From positions 1 to 64,000 of the forward strand of contig NZ_JAMXLR010000073.1 of assembly GCF_024054565.1 (NCBI RefSeq): 64,000 nt of DNA, in the 5' to 3' direction. This DNA comes from Aeoliella straminimaris (GTDB lineage Bacteria > Planctomycetota > Planctomycetia > Pirellulales > Lacipirellulaceae). The notes beneath the pieces are model-generated. The model saw only the letters and a program-made list of their open reading frames with translations, was not told the DNA's origin and ran no database searches. Below are positions 18,514-26,022 of this stretch, in pieces; the first letter of the stretch is position 1; every line of letters starts with the position of its first letter. Made by a program: the position numbers and the translations under genes.

Positions 18514-18605
18514 TGCGAACCATCGCATGCACGAGAGCGGCGGTGGCAAGCGGAAATTTGAAATCAACGTCGACTCCCGCCGCCCCGTGATGCGGGTCGT
18601 TATCC
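18514..18605 (+). repeat. attC site 1
   Basis: Inverse core TGCGAAC at 18514-18520 is the exact complement of the cassette-1 start core at 17793. The site ends in core GTTATCC (18599-18605). Its interior carries the GAAATCAACGTCG segment shared with attC6 and partly with attC7, flanked by complementary GGCGG and CCGCC arms. Confidence 0.88.
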
Positions 18606-18619
18606 GACAAGAGAGCCAA

Positions 18620-19120
18620 ATGGAAAACTCGATCCTCGAGAAGATTGAGACTTGGCTCGCAGCAAATAGGCCGGACTATCACTCGCTACTGAACCCTCCC
18701 GCTCAACACTACCTGTTCAGCGCCCTCCGCTCAGCGGTCGGCATCACTTTGCCCGTGGGCTTGCGATCGTTTTACCTTTGGCACGATGGCCAGAATTCGG
18801 ATTCGTTTGAGCCACTGCTTGAGAATCTGACGTTCATGACCCTCACCGAGATTGCGGCGACACATCAAACACACTCAGACGTTGCTATCTTCGATCAATG
18901 GGATGATGATTTCTGGAGATCTTGCTGGATTCCTTTTTTATCCAATGGGGGAGGCGACTATTTGTGCGTCGCTTCCGAAACCACTGGAAAAGTACCGATT
19001 GGCTCTGTCTTGTGGTATGATCACGAGACTTCCGATAGGGTAATCGTGCATCGACATTTCGATGATTTCCTGAATGATCTCTACGATCGAATGGTCAATG
19101 ATCGCCTCGACGTCGGATAA
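18620..19120 (+). CDS. Cassette 2: SMI1/KNR4 (SUKH) family protein
   Basis: A 166-residue cytoplasmic protein of the SUKH superfamily: an N-terminal helix, then a region reading LPVGLRSFYLWHDGQN, the family's characteristic segment, and a later acidic WDDDFW with GGGDYLCV. SUKH proteins often act as immunity proteins against polymorphic toxins, but no toxin partner is adjacent. ATG 18620 lies 15 bases after the core; a longer frame upstream would run through attC1 and is rejected. The TAA stop (19118-19120) lies inside the inverse core of attC2. Confidence 0.82.
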   Translation: MENSILEKIETWLAANRPDYHSLLNPPAQHYLFSALRSAVGITLPVGLRSFYLWHDGQNSDSFEPLLENLTFMTLTEIAATHQTHSDVAIFDQWDDDFWRSCWIPFLSNGGGDYLCVASETTGKVPIGSVLWYDHETSDRVIVHRHFDDFLNDLYDRMVNDRLDVG

Positions 19121-19204
19121 CAAAAAATGCACCCGAGTCGCGAAGTTGGGCGTTTTGTCAATCGAGAATCTCTCGTCGCGACTGGGTGATCCTGACCGTG
19201 ATGT
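19115..19204 (+). repeat. attC site 2, with a variant core
   Basis: Inverse core GGATAAC (19115-19121) exactly complements the cassette-2 start GTTATCC. Arms CACCCGAGTCGCGA (19130-19143) and TCGCGACTGGGTG (19176-19188) pair with one extrahelical base, typical of attC. By spacing against attC5 the right core is GTGATGT (19198-19204), a G in place of the conserved second T. Confidence 0.85.
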
Positions 19205-19246
19205 TGCTGATCGTACACGCACGCAGCGCGTTGAAAGGGCCCTCCA

Positions 19247-19450
19247 ATGACCAAGAATCCAATCGCGATAGGAGCCATGACGTTCGTCGTGGCATTTCTC
19301 GCAGGTGCCGTCTCCAGCCAACTATTACGCGGCGACCCCAACCTGATTCCGTCGCTCGTGACCGCCGCCGCAATGGGCATTACCTTCGGCGCGTTCACGC
19401 AATGGCAAAACAGCAAGAAATCCAAATCCGGATCCGATGATTCGCAATGA
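19247..19450 (+). CDS. Cassette 3: small hydrophobic membrane protein
   Basis: 67 residues with two hydrophobic stretches (about 6-25 and 31-50) and a charged Lys/Ser/Asp tail: a two-helix membrane protein of unknown function. ATG 19247 follows the attC2 core by 42 bases. About 160 bases of the cassette after its stop hold no other gene that I can support. Confidence 0.55.
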   Translation: MTKNPIAIGAMTFVVAFLAGAVSSQLLRGDPNLIPSLVTAAAMGITFGAFTQWQNSKKSKSGSDDSQ

Positions 19451-19611
19451 CTACCACCAATTCGCTGCGCCGTTGATGCTTCGCCCACAGTTCTACGGAA
19501 CCAAAAGTTGCGCGGATAAAGACTTGCGCAGAAGAAGACTTGCTCGGTCGCGTGGGGGGCAAAAAGAGGTGCGGTCGGCAACGCGTGATTCAACGTCAGC
19601 CGTAAAATGCA

Positions 19612-19702
19612 ACATAACAAAGCCGTGCACGCGGAGCACGGCTTGCGAGGTTTTACAAGTGGAAGGTCGTCGGTCCGTGCCCGGTGACGGCTGCCGTTCG
19701 TC
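19612..19702 (+). repeat. attC site 3
   Basis: Inverse core ACATAAC (19612-19618) differs by one base from the complement of the cassette-3 start. The site opens AACAAAGCCGTG like attC5, has GCACGG/CCGTGC arms, and ends in core GTTCGTC (19696-19702). Confidence 0.82.
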
Positions 19703-19758
19703 TCAAAGGTATTTGCTGCAGAGTAACCACGAGTCGCAAATTGAGATCTTCCATCCCA

Positions 19759-21414
19759 ATGACCCACTTTCTATCTAATCGCGAATCTGCATTTCTGAAG
19801 CTAGCTGGCTTGGTGCGTCTGTCGCTCTTTCTGATGGTCTGCCCTCCGGCCCAGGCAGCCGTGACAGCCTACCCCTCACCGCCCAACGCGGTGAAGAGTT
19901 CCGTGTTTTCCGTGTTGATCGACGGCACGGCGGTGCCCGTCGTGAAGCATATGAACTACCACTATGCGCACTTCGCCTTTTCAGGCACCGTTGACGTGGC
20001 GGTTCGTTCACCGAAATCCGTGAGCTCGCACAGGATCAGCCCCGCGAGCCTGGGGATTCAGGGGAATGCATCGGGAAACGAGTTGAAGTTTTCCATGACG
20101 CAGGCTGGGGACGAGGATAGCACTCCCCGCTACCTCGTTGTGCAGATTGACGACCTCGAGAAATTGGTGCTTCTCGGAGACCCCCCGCAGTCCAATGTTC
20201 CGCCCCCGTCCGGAGAGGGCGTCTTCAATGTTGTGAGTGATTTTGGTGCCGACCCCACCGGCGCGACCTACACGCAACCAGCCATCCAAGCGGCGATCGA
20301 TGCCGCCAGCGCTTTCGGTTCGCCATCCAAACCGGGGGTGGTTTATGTGCCGCCCGGTCATTTCCGCGTTCGCGCCGGCCTGAAGGTCAAAGACAACGTC
20401 GATCTGTACCTCGCACCCGGAGCCATCTTGAAGGCGGATGACGACATCAGCAACTACAGGACGCCCCGCAGCGGAACGATCGCCCCAGTGCTGATGATCG
20501 ATCGCGCGGCGAATGTCACCATTCGGGGACGCGGGGAAGTTGATGCAAGTGGAGTTGCCCTGATGGGTTTGCTCAGTCAGAAGCCGCCCGTCTTTCTCAC
20601 CCAGAGCAGGACCAACCCACGCAGGCGGGCGATTCAATCCAGCGAGCAGGGAGCCACGCGCAATCTAAGGATCTCGGGTATCATCGTAAAAGACGCCACC
20701 GGGTGGTCCTTGGAACTGGTCAAGGTCAAAGGTGTCGTCGTTCAGAACGTGAAAATTCTTAACCACACGGACATCCATTGGAAGATCCAAAACGATGGAA
20801 TCAACGCGACCTCGTCATCGGATGTGCTGGTCAATCAGTGTTTCGTGATGACGATCGATGACGCCATGTGCTCCAAGGCCCGCTACAAGTCGGTGGGATC
20901 GATGGACAATGTGGTGTTCGCCAACAACGTCCTCTGGACATGGGCGGCGGGCGTCAAGGCCGGCATGCAGAATGACCATCCCATGAACGGGGTCGTTTTT
21001 CGAAACATCGACATCGTTCATTGCCGGCGTGCCATCGCCGTGGACACCAAAACGTCAAAGGACAGAGGTGAGGAGATTCCCATCGCGGGCGTCAAGTTTC
21101 AGGATATCAGGGTGGACGAGATTCAAGGACACTGGAAAATTTCGAAGCACGACGCGGTGGAGTTCCAGCTCGAAGACGCTCCCGCCCTCGATATCGAAAT
21201 CAGGAACCTTACGCTCCCCATGAATCGACCCCTTCGCTGCCGAAACAACTATCCGGCCAAGGGTGTAAGGTTTTCCAATCTTGTCATGGCAGGGGAACTC
21301 ATCACGGACGTGTCTCAGGTGACACTAGCGGGGAACCAGGCGATTGAAAACTTGACCTTCGCTACGGATGGTTCTGGCTCCGATTCCGCAGACCGGCGCG
21401 ATCCAGCCGAATAG
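19759..21414 (+). CDS. Cassette 4: secreted GH28-like right-handed beta-helix enzyme
   Basis: A 551-residue protein: a signal peptide ends near residue 35, an N-terminal beta domain of about 110 residues follows, then a polygalacturonase/pectate-lyase-like beta-helix opening with FNVVSDFGADPTG and AIQAAIDAA, the classic start of GH28 folds. The DGIN and IDDAM segments match the region of the GH28 catalytic Asp residues, but the usual G-H-G and RIK signatures are not clear, so activity is uncertain. A polysaccharide-degrading role is inferred. This is a long cassette (about 1.88 kb). ATG 19759 gives the best signal peptide. Confidence 0.78.
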   Translation: MTHFLSNRESAFLKLAGLVRLSLFLMVCPPAQAAVTAYPSPPNAVKSSVFSVLIDGTAVPVVKHMNYHYAHFAFSGTVDVAVRSPKSVSSHRISPASLGIQGNASGNELKFSMTQAGDEDSTPRYLVVQIDDLEKLVLLGDPPQSNVPPPSGEGVFNVVSDFGADPTGATYTQPAIQAAIDAASAFGSPSKPGVVYVPPGHFRVRAGLKVKDNVDLYLAPGAILKADDDISNYRTPRSGTIAPVLMIDRAANVTIRGRGEVDASGVALMGLLSQKPPVFLTQSRTNPRRRAIQSSEQGATRNLRISGIIVKDATGWSLELVKVKGVVVQNVKILNHTDIHWKIQNDGINATSSSDVLVNQCFVMTIDDAMCSKARYKSVGSMDNVVFANNVLWTWAAGVKAGMQNDHPMNGVVFRNIDIVHCRRAIAVDTKTSKDRGEEIPIAGVKFQDIRVDEIQGHWKISKHDAVEFQLEDAPALDIEIRNLTLPMNRPLRCRNNYPAKGVRFSNLVMAGELITDVSQVTLAGNQAIENLTFATDGSGSDSADRRDPAE

Positions 21415-21490
21415 ATATCGACTACCAAGGCGCTGCGAGTGGCGGGTACGTTGACCTGCACGCCGAGCGTTTCAAACCCGCAAATTGGCC

Positions 21491-21580
21491 GCCGAACCAT
21501 GCGATGAACCGAGGTCGCGGAGCAGTCGTTTTGACAATGGAAAATCAATCGCCGCGACTCGGTTATCGCAGTCGTTCTGT
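21491..21580 (+). repeat. attC site 4
   Basis: Inverse core GCCGAAC (21491-21497) differs by one base from the complement of the cassette-4 start. Arms AACCGAGGTCGCGG (21507-21520) and CCGCGACTCGGTT (21552-21564) pair fully except for one bulged base. Core GTTCTGT is at 21574-21580. Confidence 0.9.
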
Positions 21581-21593
21581 CGCTCAATCTTTA

Positions 21594-22232
21594 TTGGATC
21601 GTTCAATCGAAATAGCAGACGACACTTCGCGGCGAAAGCCTTCGACGGCGTATTTGATTGTATTGAACGCGCTGGTGTTTCTTGCACTACTTCTCCCCGG
21701 TCTGAATCCAATCGGCTGGATCCTCGCTATTCCGGCAACCATCATTTTTGTCGCATTGTCTGGCGTATGGCAGGGAATATGGTTGCATCTCGACCGTCGA
21801 TTCCGATTCTATAACGTCGTTCGTTGTGTCGGGTTTGTGCTCCCTGCAACGGCGCTCGTTGCATTCCCGTATCTCGGTTTCGAACCAACTCGGCCAATCA
21901 ACAAACAAAAGCCTGCGTCAAGCGAAACTGGGGAGTATCTGGCTTACGTACTTGCCAAACCCGGCGGATGGACCGTAAAAATCCGAGATCAAGCGGGCAA
22001 AACACTTCACGATGAAAAAACCGAATTCGTCCCGCACTTGACCGTCTACTGGATCTGGGGTCCGAATGACATCTTGTGGCTTTACAACAGTGATGACGGT
22101 CGCGTTCACTGTTGGTATGCTAAATTGGACGGTACGTGGCAACATGTTCCGTGGGGCTATGGCCATACTCAGGAAACAGACGTCGAGGTAGGTGGCCCGC
22201 CCGAAAATTTGTACCCGGACTACGCACGCTAA
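21594..22232 (+). CDS. Cassette 5: membrane protein, unknown function
   Basis: About 212 residues with three hydrophobic helices in the first ~105 residues and a C-terminal beta-rich domain of about 105 residues with many Trp. No family was recognised. The frame stays open upstream through attC4, so the start must lie after the core at 21580. No ATG is available and TTG 21594 is the first plausible start. The stop at 22230-22232 is six bases before the next inverse core. Confidence 0.6.
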   Translation: MDRSIEIADDTSRRKPSTAYLIVLNALVFLALLLPGLNPIGWILAIPATIIFVALSGVWQGIWLHLDRRFRFYNVVRCVGFVLPATALVAFPYLGFEPTRPINKQKPASSETGEYLAYVLAKPGGWTVKIRDQAGKTLHDEKTEFVPHLTVYWIWGPNDILWLYNSDDGRVHCWYAKLDGTWQHVPWGYGHTQETDVEVGGPPENLYPDYAR

Positions 22233-22238
22233 CCCGCG

Positions 22239-22329
22239 ACAGAACAAAGCCGTGAACCGGAGCGGCGAAGTCGGGCGTTTCGGAAACGGACAATCTCTCG
22301 TCGCGGCTGGGTGGTTTCAGACGTTAGTC
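22239..22329 (+). repeat. attC site 5
   Basis: Inverse core ACAGAAC (22239-22245) exactly complements the cassette-5 start GTTCTGT. The interior segment ATCTCTCGTCGCG is shared with attC2. Core GTTAGTC at 22323-22329. Confidence 0.9.
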
Positions 22330-22336
22330 AGCAACA

Positions 22337-23131
22337 ATGAACGCACCTGAAAGTGCTGTCGAGCGTTCTCCACTGGTGCCAACATCGTACGTGGTCCGTA
22401 CGACCTGCTGGATCGTCGCCCCAATCGCATTGGTAAGTCTGATGATCGGCGCATGCGCCGGATTCATCCCGCCGTGGCCAGTTGTGATGTCACTTTCAGT
22501 CGGCTTTACTGCGGCCATCGCATTTGTTGTCGCAAAGAAACCCGCGATTGGCGTTGCCGTTGCTCTTATCGCACTTTCTTTCTCCGGCTGGTTTCTTCGA
22601 TCCGTCGTCGATGTTCGCGCCGCCACAGCAACCGACCGCATTTACGAACGATACTTCGGCATTGATTCATACGAAGAAGATGTCGCTGTCACATACAGAA
22701 ACATTGCTGTCGCAACTGGGACATTTACACTTGGCACATGGATGTCGGCGTCGCTGTACCATGTTAACGGCGGCAACGTTCAGGAAATCAACGCATTCAC
22801 GGTTGGCCGAAGTCCGAATCGAATCGGTGCCCCGCACTGGGTCGACATGAAACTTACACTGGCATTGGGTGATCGCGACACTCCCGCAGGACGCGTCACT
22901 CAACTTGGCGCCGCTGGCCACTCGCGGGGTGGCGGTCGCGGTGGCGAAATGACACATGACGTTGTCGCAAGTTCAACAGAATCATTGCCGGCAAGGTTTA
23001 CGTCCGGTACAAAACGTATCGTCTACGTCGAAGGTGACAACGGATTCAACGTCGGCTCCACGATGACACTTGCCGAATTCGCACGTCGGAACAAGGGCAA
23101 TTACTTGGTCGTCGAGCTGGAACTTCATTGA
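22337..23131 (+). CDS. Cassette 6: membrane protein, unknown function
   Basis: A 264-residue protein with three hydrophobic helices in the first ~95 residues and a soluble C-terminal domain containing a Gly/Arg-rich HSRGGGRGG stretch. It shares its layout (N-terminal helices plus soluble domain) with cassette 5 but not clear sequence similarity. ATG 22337 starts seven bases after the attC5 core, as is usual for cassettes. No family was recognised. Confidence 0.65.
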   Translation: MNAPESAVERSPLVPTSYVVRTTCWIVAPIALVSLMIGACAGFIPPWPVVMSLSVGFTAAIAFVVAKKPAIGVAVALIALSFSGWFLRSVVDVRAATATDRIYERYFGIDSYEEDVAVTYRNIAVATGTFTLGTWMSASLYHVNGGNVQEINAFTVGRSPNRIGAPHWVDMKLTLALGDRDTPAGRVTQLGAAGHSRGGGRGGEMTHDVVASSTESLPARFTSGTKRIVYVEGDNGFNVGSTMTLAEFARRNKGNYLVVELELH

Positions 23132-23151
23132 GCGCGTACTTCGCAAATGCT

Positions 23152-23242
23152 GACCAACAAACCGTTGCACACGGAGCCGTGGGCCGCGCGGTTTCTGAAA
23201 TCAACGTCGTTCGCCGCGGCCCGGTGAACTTGGCCGTTCCCC
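23152..23242 (+). repeat. attC site 6
   Basis: Inverse core GACCAAC (23152-23158) differs by one transition from the complement of the cassette-6 start GTTAGTC. Perfect arms GGGCCGCG and CGCGGCCC flank a GAAATCAACGTCG segment. Core GTTCCCC at 23236-23242. Confidence 0.87.
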
Positions 23243-23268
23243 GACTAATGCGCAATACAGGTGCCACC

Positions 23269-23805
23269 ATGAAGAAATGTCTGCTCGCCCTCTTGTTGTT
23301 CGTTTTCGCGCCTTACAACTACGCAGATGATGCGACTACGCAAAATCCGTCAACTGTTGACAAGGACTTCAGTGAGACAGATTTTGAGTATGACGGGGTT
23401 TGGAAGCCGAAAGGAGCGATGCTGCGGGGTACGCTGTTACCTCCGTCGGCGCTTCAGGCGATTACACTCACAATTAAAAACGGAACCTACGAGGTCACCG
23501 TTACTGGCGAGGATCACTCCGACAAGGGGAGCTTCATGCTCGACGAAACTGTCACGCCCAAACGGATGGCAATTCAGAGCATGTCCGGCCCCAATCAGGG
23601 AAAGATAATCCTCGCGATTTATGAGATTAAAGGCGAAAACGCGATGCGGGTCTGTTACGACCTGTCGGGCGACGCATTCCCAACGGCGTTCAAAGCACCA
23701 AAGGGTTCTCATTTGTACCTTGCTGGTTACCGGCGACAGCAAACAGAGGATTCTGACGACAAGCAGATTCGTCCGAAACCGGATTGCACATCAGACGCAG
23801 AATGA
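23269..23805 (+). CDS. Cassette 7: secreted TIGR03067-type protein
   Basis: A 178-residue protein with a signal peptide (about residues 1-19) and one lipocalin-like domain of the TIGR03067 type, known mainly from planctomycetes. Recognisable points are a W-x-G start, a GSFMLDE..TPKRM segment, a turn giving LAIYEIKGENAMRVCYD, and a final LYLAGYRR. The role of the family is unknown. ATG 23269 is preferred over an in-frame ATG at 23248 because it gives a standard signal peptide. A planctomycete-specific domain in a cassette suggests cassette exchange within the phylum. Confidence 0.78.
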   Translation: MKKCLLALLLFVFAPYNYADDATTQNPSTVDKDFSETDFEYDGVWKPKGAMLRGTLLPPSALQAITLTIKNGTYEVTVTGEDHSDKGSFMLDETVTPKRMAIQSMSGPNQGKIILAIYEIKGENAMRVCYDLSGDAFPTAFKAPKGSHLYLAGYRRQQTEDSDDKQIRPKPDCTSDAE

Positions 23806-23818
23806 ACTCCGAGAAGTT

Positions 23819-23908
23819 GGCGAACCAGGCGTTGCATGCGAGCGGGGGGCAGCGTCGGTTTTGAGATCAACATCAAACGCTCCCGCCGCGTGATCGCGGT
23901 CGTTCGGA
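23819..23908 (+). repeat. attC site 7 (last recognised)
   Basis: Inverse core GGCGAAC (23819-23825) differs by one base from the complement of the cassette-7 start GTTCCCC. The interior resembles attC1 and attC6. It ends in core GTTCGGA (23902-23908). No matching TCCGAAC follows downstream, so the array appears to end here. Confidence 0.85.
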
Positions 23909-24669
23909 AACCGCAGGCGACGCCGCTGAGGTCGACACACCGCTGCAAGTTTCCTCGTTCGCCAACTCGCCGGAGCTGGACCATCCGACCGCTGGAGGGG
24001 CTCGGGGCTATCTGCGGAGGTGTCCTCGGATCAGCGACACCTCCCGCAGTTGCGCAAACCGCAGGTTCGGTCGAGTTGGCCTATCCGAAACGCCCCGCGG
24101 TGTGCATCCCCTCAGCAAGCGAGAGAAACGAAATCGTCTCTCCGCTTCCTCGTCCCGCAGGCCTGCTATGCGCTGTCCACGCCACGCGACTGGGGCGATT
24201 TTCCTCGCTGTGGATAAGCTCAAAGTTGCTGCAGTTTGTTGCACGCATTGCTGCTTGCGTGAGCAATGTTTCGCGGTGACTGCCGGACGCGCTGCCGCAA
24301 ATGCCGCAAATCGGCGGAGGCCGAACAACCGCCGTTGAAAACGAGCGCAGGTTTGATCTAATGGGCGGCTGGAACTGAGTGTCTAAGGTGAGCAAGTACG
24401 CAGCGGGCGGTCGGCCGTGTTGCTCACCAGGCGTCGTCGGGTGCATGCCCGAACCCTGAAAACCGACCGGTCTCAACGTTTTGGTCCTGCAAGTGCTGTC
24501 TACGCTTGCGGTGACAAAACCAGCCACCGCTCTCGGCGACTTGCGCGATGCGGTCGTCAGACGGCCAGCGGCTTTCAGAATTCGGCAAATGATCCGTGAC
24601 GAATCGCAGTTCCGCGCCATAATACAGATAGACCCTCCCGCCTCTACCTCCCTCCCCCCATTCCCTCCC
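23909..24669. other. Noncoding region right of the cassette array
   Basis: About 760 bases without a gene I can support; the open frames on both strands are compositional, and a leftward 106-codon frame (24008-24328) shows no family features. A long imperfect hairpin lies at 24012-24048. Confidence 0.55.
24012..24048. repeat. Long inverted repeat (13-bp stem with one bulge)
   Basis: CTGCGGAGGTGTC pairs with GACACCTCCCGCAG across a 10-base loop, leaving one unpaired base. No T tract follows, so it is not a typical terminator. It lies about 100 bases right of the last attC. Confidence 0.75.
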
Positions 24670-26022
24670 ATGAAAGTTGTAATTGTCGGCGGTGGCTTTG
24701 GTGGCCTGAATGCGGCCATCGGGTTGCGGTCGGCCGACTGCGAAGTCACGCTGATCGACCGCGAAAACTACCATCTGTTTCAGCCGCTGTTGTACCAGGT
24801 GGCGACGGGCAGCCTGTCGCCGGCCAACATTTGTGCACCGCTGCGCAACGTGCTGAGGCGACAGAAGAACGCTACGGTGCTGCAAGGCGACGTGGTCGAC
24901 TTCGACTTCGAGCAGCGGGAAATCGTGCTGAAGGATCGGCGCGTGCCGTTCGACAAACTGATCGTCGCGGCCGGCATGACGCACAGCTACTTTGGCCGCA
25001 ATGCCTGGCAGCAGCTGGCACCGGGGCTGAAGTCGATTTCCGAGGCCACCGAGATTCGCGCTCGGGTGCTCAGCGCGTTCGAGCAAGCCGAGTGGGAGCA
25101 GGACGAAGTCGAGCGGCGGCGGCTGATGACCTTTGTGGTGGTGGGCGGAGGTCCAACCGGGGTGGAACTGGCTGGCACGCTGGCCGACCTGGCCCATCAT
25201 ACGCTGGCCAAGGAGTTCCGCCATATCCATCCGCAGACCACTCGCGTGGTGCTGGTGGACGCTGAATCGCACGTGCTGACACAGTTTCCCGAGTCGCTGT
25301 CGGTCAAGGCTGGCGAAGCCCTGGAAAAGCTCGGCGTGGAGGTTCGCACGGGGCTGCGCGTTTCGGACATTGATGAGGCCGGCGTGACGCTGGGCGACGA
25401 GCGAATCGACGCCGGCACGGTGCTGTGGGCCGCTGGTGTGACCGCCTCGCCGCTGGGCGAAAAGCTGGCCACCGCGGCAGGTGTCGAAACCGACCGAGCG
25501 GGACGCACCCTGGTTCAGCCCGATTTGTCCTTGGCTGGCCATCCCGATGTGTTCGTGATCGGCGACCTGGCGCACCTGGAGGACGAAGAGGGGAAGCTGA
25601 TTCCCGGCGTGGCGCCTGCGGCCATTCAGGAAGGCAAGTACGTGGCGAAGCTGATTCGCAAACGGCTGAAGGGACGGGAGGTTTCGCCGTTTCGCTATCG
25701 CGATCTCGGCTCGCTGGCCACCATTGGTCGAGCGGAAGCCGTGGCGCGACTCGGACGCCTGCAGTTCACCGGTCACCTGGCTTGGCTGTTGTGGTTGTTC
25801 ATCCACCTGATGCAGCTCGTGGCGTTCGAGAACCGCCTGCTGGTGCTGTTGCAGTGGACGTGGAGCTACATCACACGAGGTCGCTCGGCGCGGCTGATTA
25901 CCACGCATCCGCACCGGCCCAAGTCGGCAGCATCTTCGGAGCCACGGCCCACCCCGCGAGAGCATCGGCCAACTCGCCCGATTGCTTCGGAGCCGCAGTT
26001 AGTCCAAAGCCAGTGCGAGTGA
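24670..26022 (+). CDS. ndh: Type II NADH dehydrogenase (NDH-2)
   Basis: A 450-residue FAD-dependent oxidoreductase that passes electrons from NADH to quinone at the inner face of the membrane without pumping protons. It opens with the FAD-binding GGGFGG motif; a second dinucleotide site (VVVGGGPTGVELAG) lies near residue 160 and the GDLAH FAD-contact motif near 300. A hydrophobic segment (about 370-400) and an amphipathic region suit membrane attachment. The last ~35 residues are Pro/Ser/Arg-rich and overlap the convergent fructokinase gene by 24 bases. The start is ATG 24670; the frame upstream is open but noncoding. Confidence 0.92.
   Translation: MKVVIVGGGFGGLNAAIGLRSADCEVTLIDRENYHLFQPLLYQVATGSLSPANICAPLRNVLRRQKNATVLQGDVVDFDFEQREIVLKDRRVPFDKLIVAAGMTHSYFGRNAWQQLAPGLKSISEATEIRARVLSAFEQAEWEQDEVERRRLMTFVVVGGGPTGVELAGTLADLAHHTLAKEFRHIHPQTTRVVLVDAESHVLTQFPESLSVKAGEALEKLGVEVRTGLRVSDIDEAGVTLGDERIDAGTVLWAAGVTASPLGEKLATAAGVETDRAGRTLVQPDLSLAGHPDVFVIGDLAHLEDEEGKLIPGVAPAAIQEGKYVAKLIRKRLKGREVSPFRYRDLGSLATIGRAEAVARLGRLQFTGHLAWLLWLFIHLMQLVAFENRLLVLLQWTWSYITRGRSARLITTHPHRPKSAASSEPRPTPREHRPTRPIASEPQLVQSQCE

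Larger units (their letters stand above)
17793..23908 (+). mobile_element. Integron gene-cassette array: seven attC sites, no integrase in the window
   Basis: Seven sites of 90-92 bases, all in one orientation, each lie just after a gene. Each ends in a core related to GTTRRRY and opens with an inverse core. The inverse core is an exact complement of its cassette's own start for three cassettes (GTTCGCA/TGCGAAC, GTTATCC/GGATAAC, GTTCTGT/ACAGAAC) and has one mismatch for the other four. Genes begin about 10-70 bases after the core. Integrase-mediated cassettes leave exactly this signature. With no intI in the window, the local structure is a CALIN. Cargo: LRR, SUKH, small membrane protein, GH28-like enzyme, two membrane proteins, TIGR03067 protein. 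Confidence 0.88.

Noticed and set aside
18377..18619. Upstream extension of the SUKH reading frame
   Set aside because: It runs through attC1 and into the previous cassette; the start after the recombination core is at 18620.
18620..19120. Polymorphic toxin-immunity locus, because of the SUKH protein
   Set aside because: No toxin domain, repeat-rich exoprotein or secretion gene is adjacent; in an integron array the gene is better read as stand-alone cargo.
24008..24328. Leftward 106-codon frame right of the integron array
   Set aside because: It is Arg/Ala-rich without recognisable features and lies over the hairpin; likely compositional.
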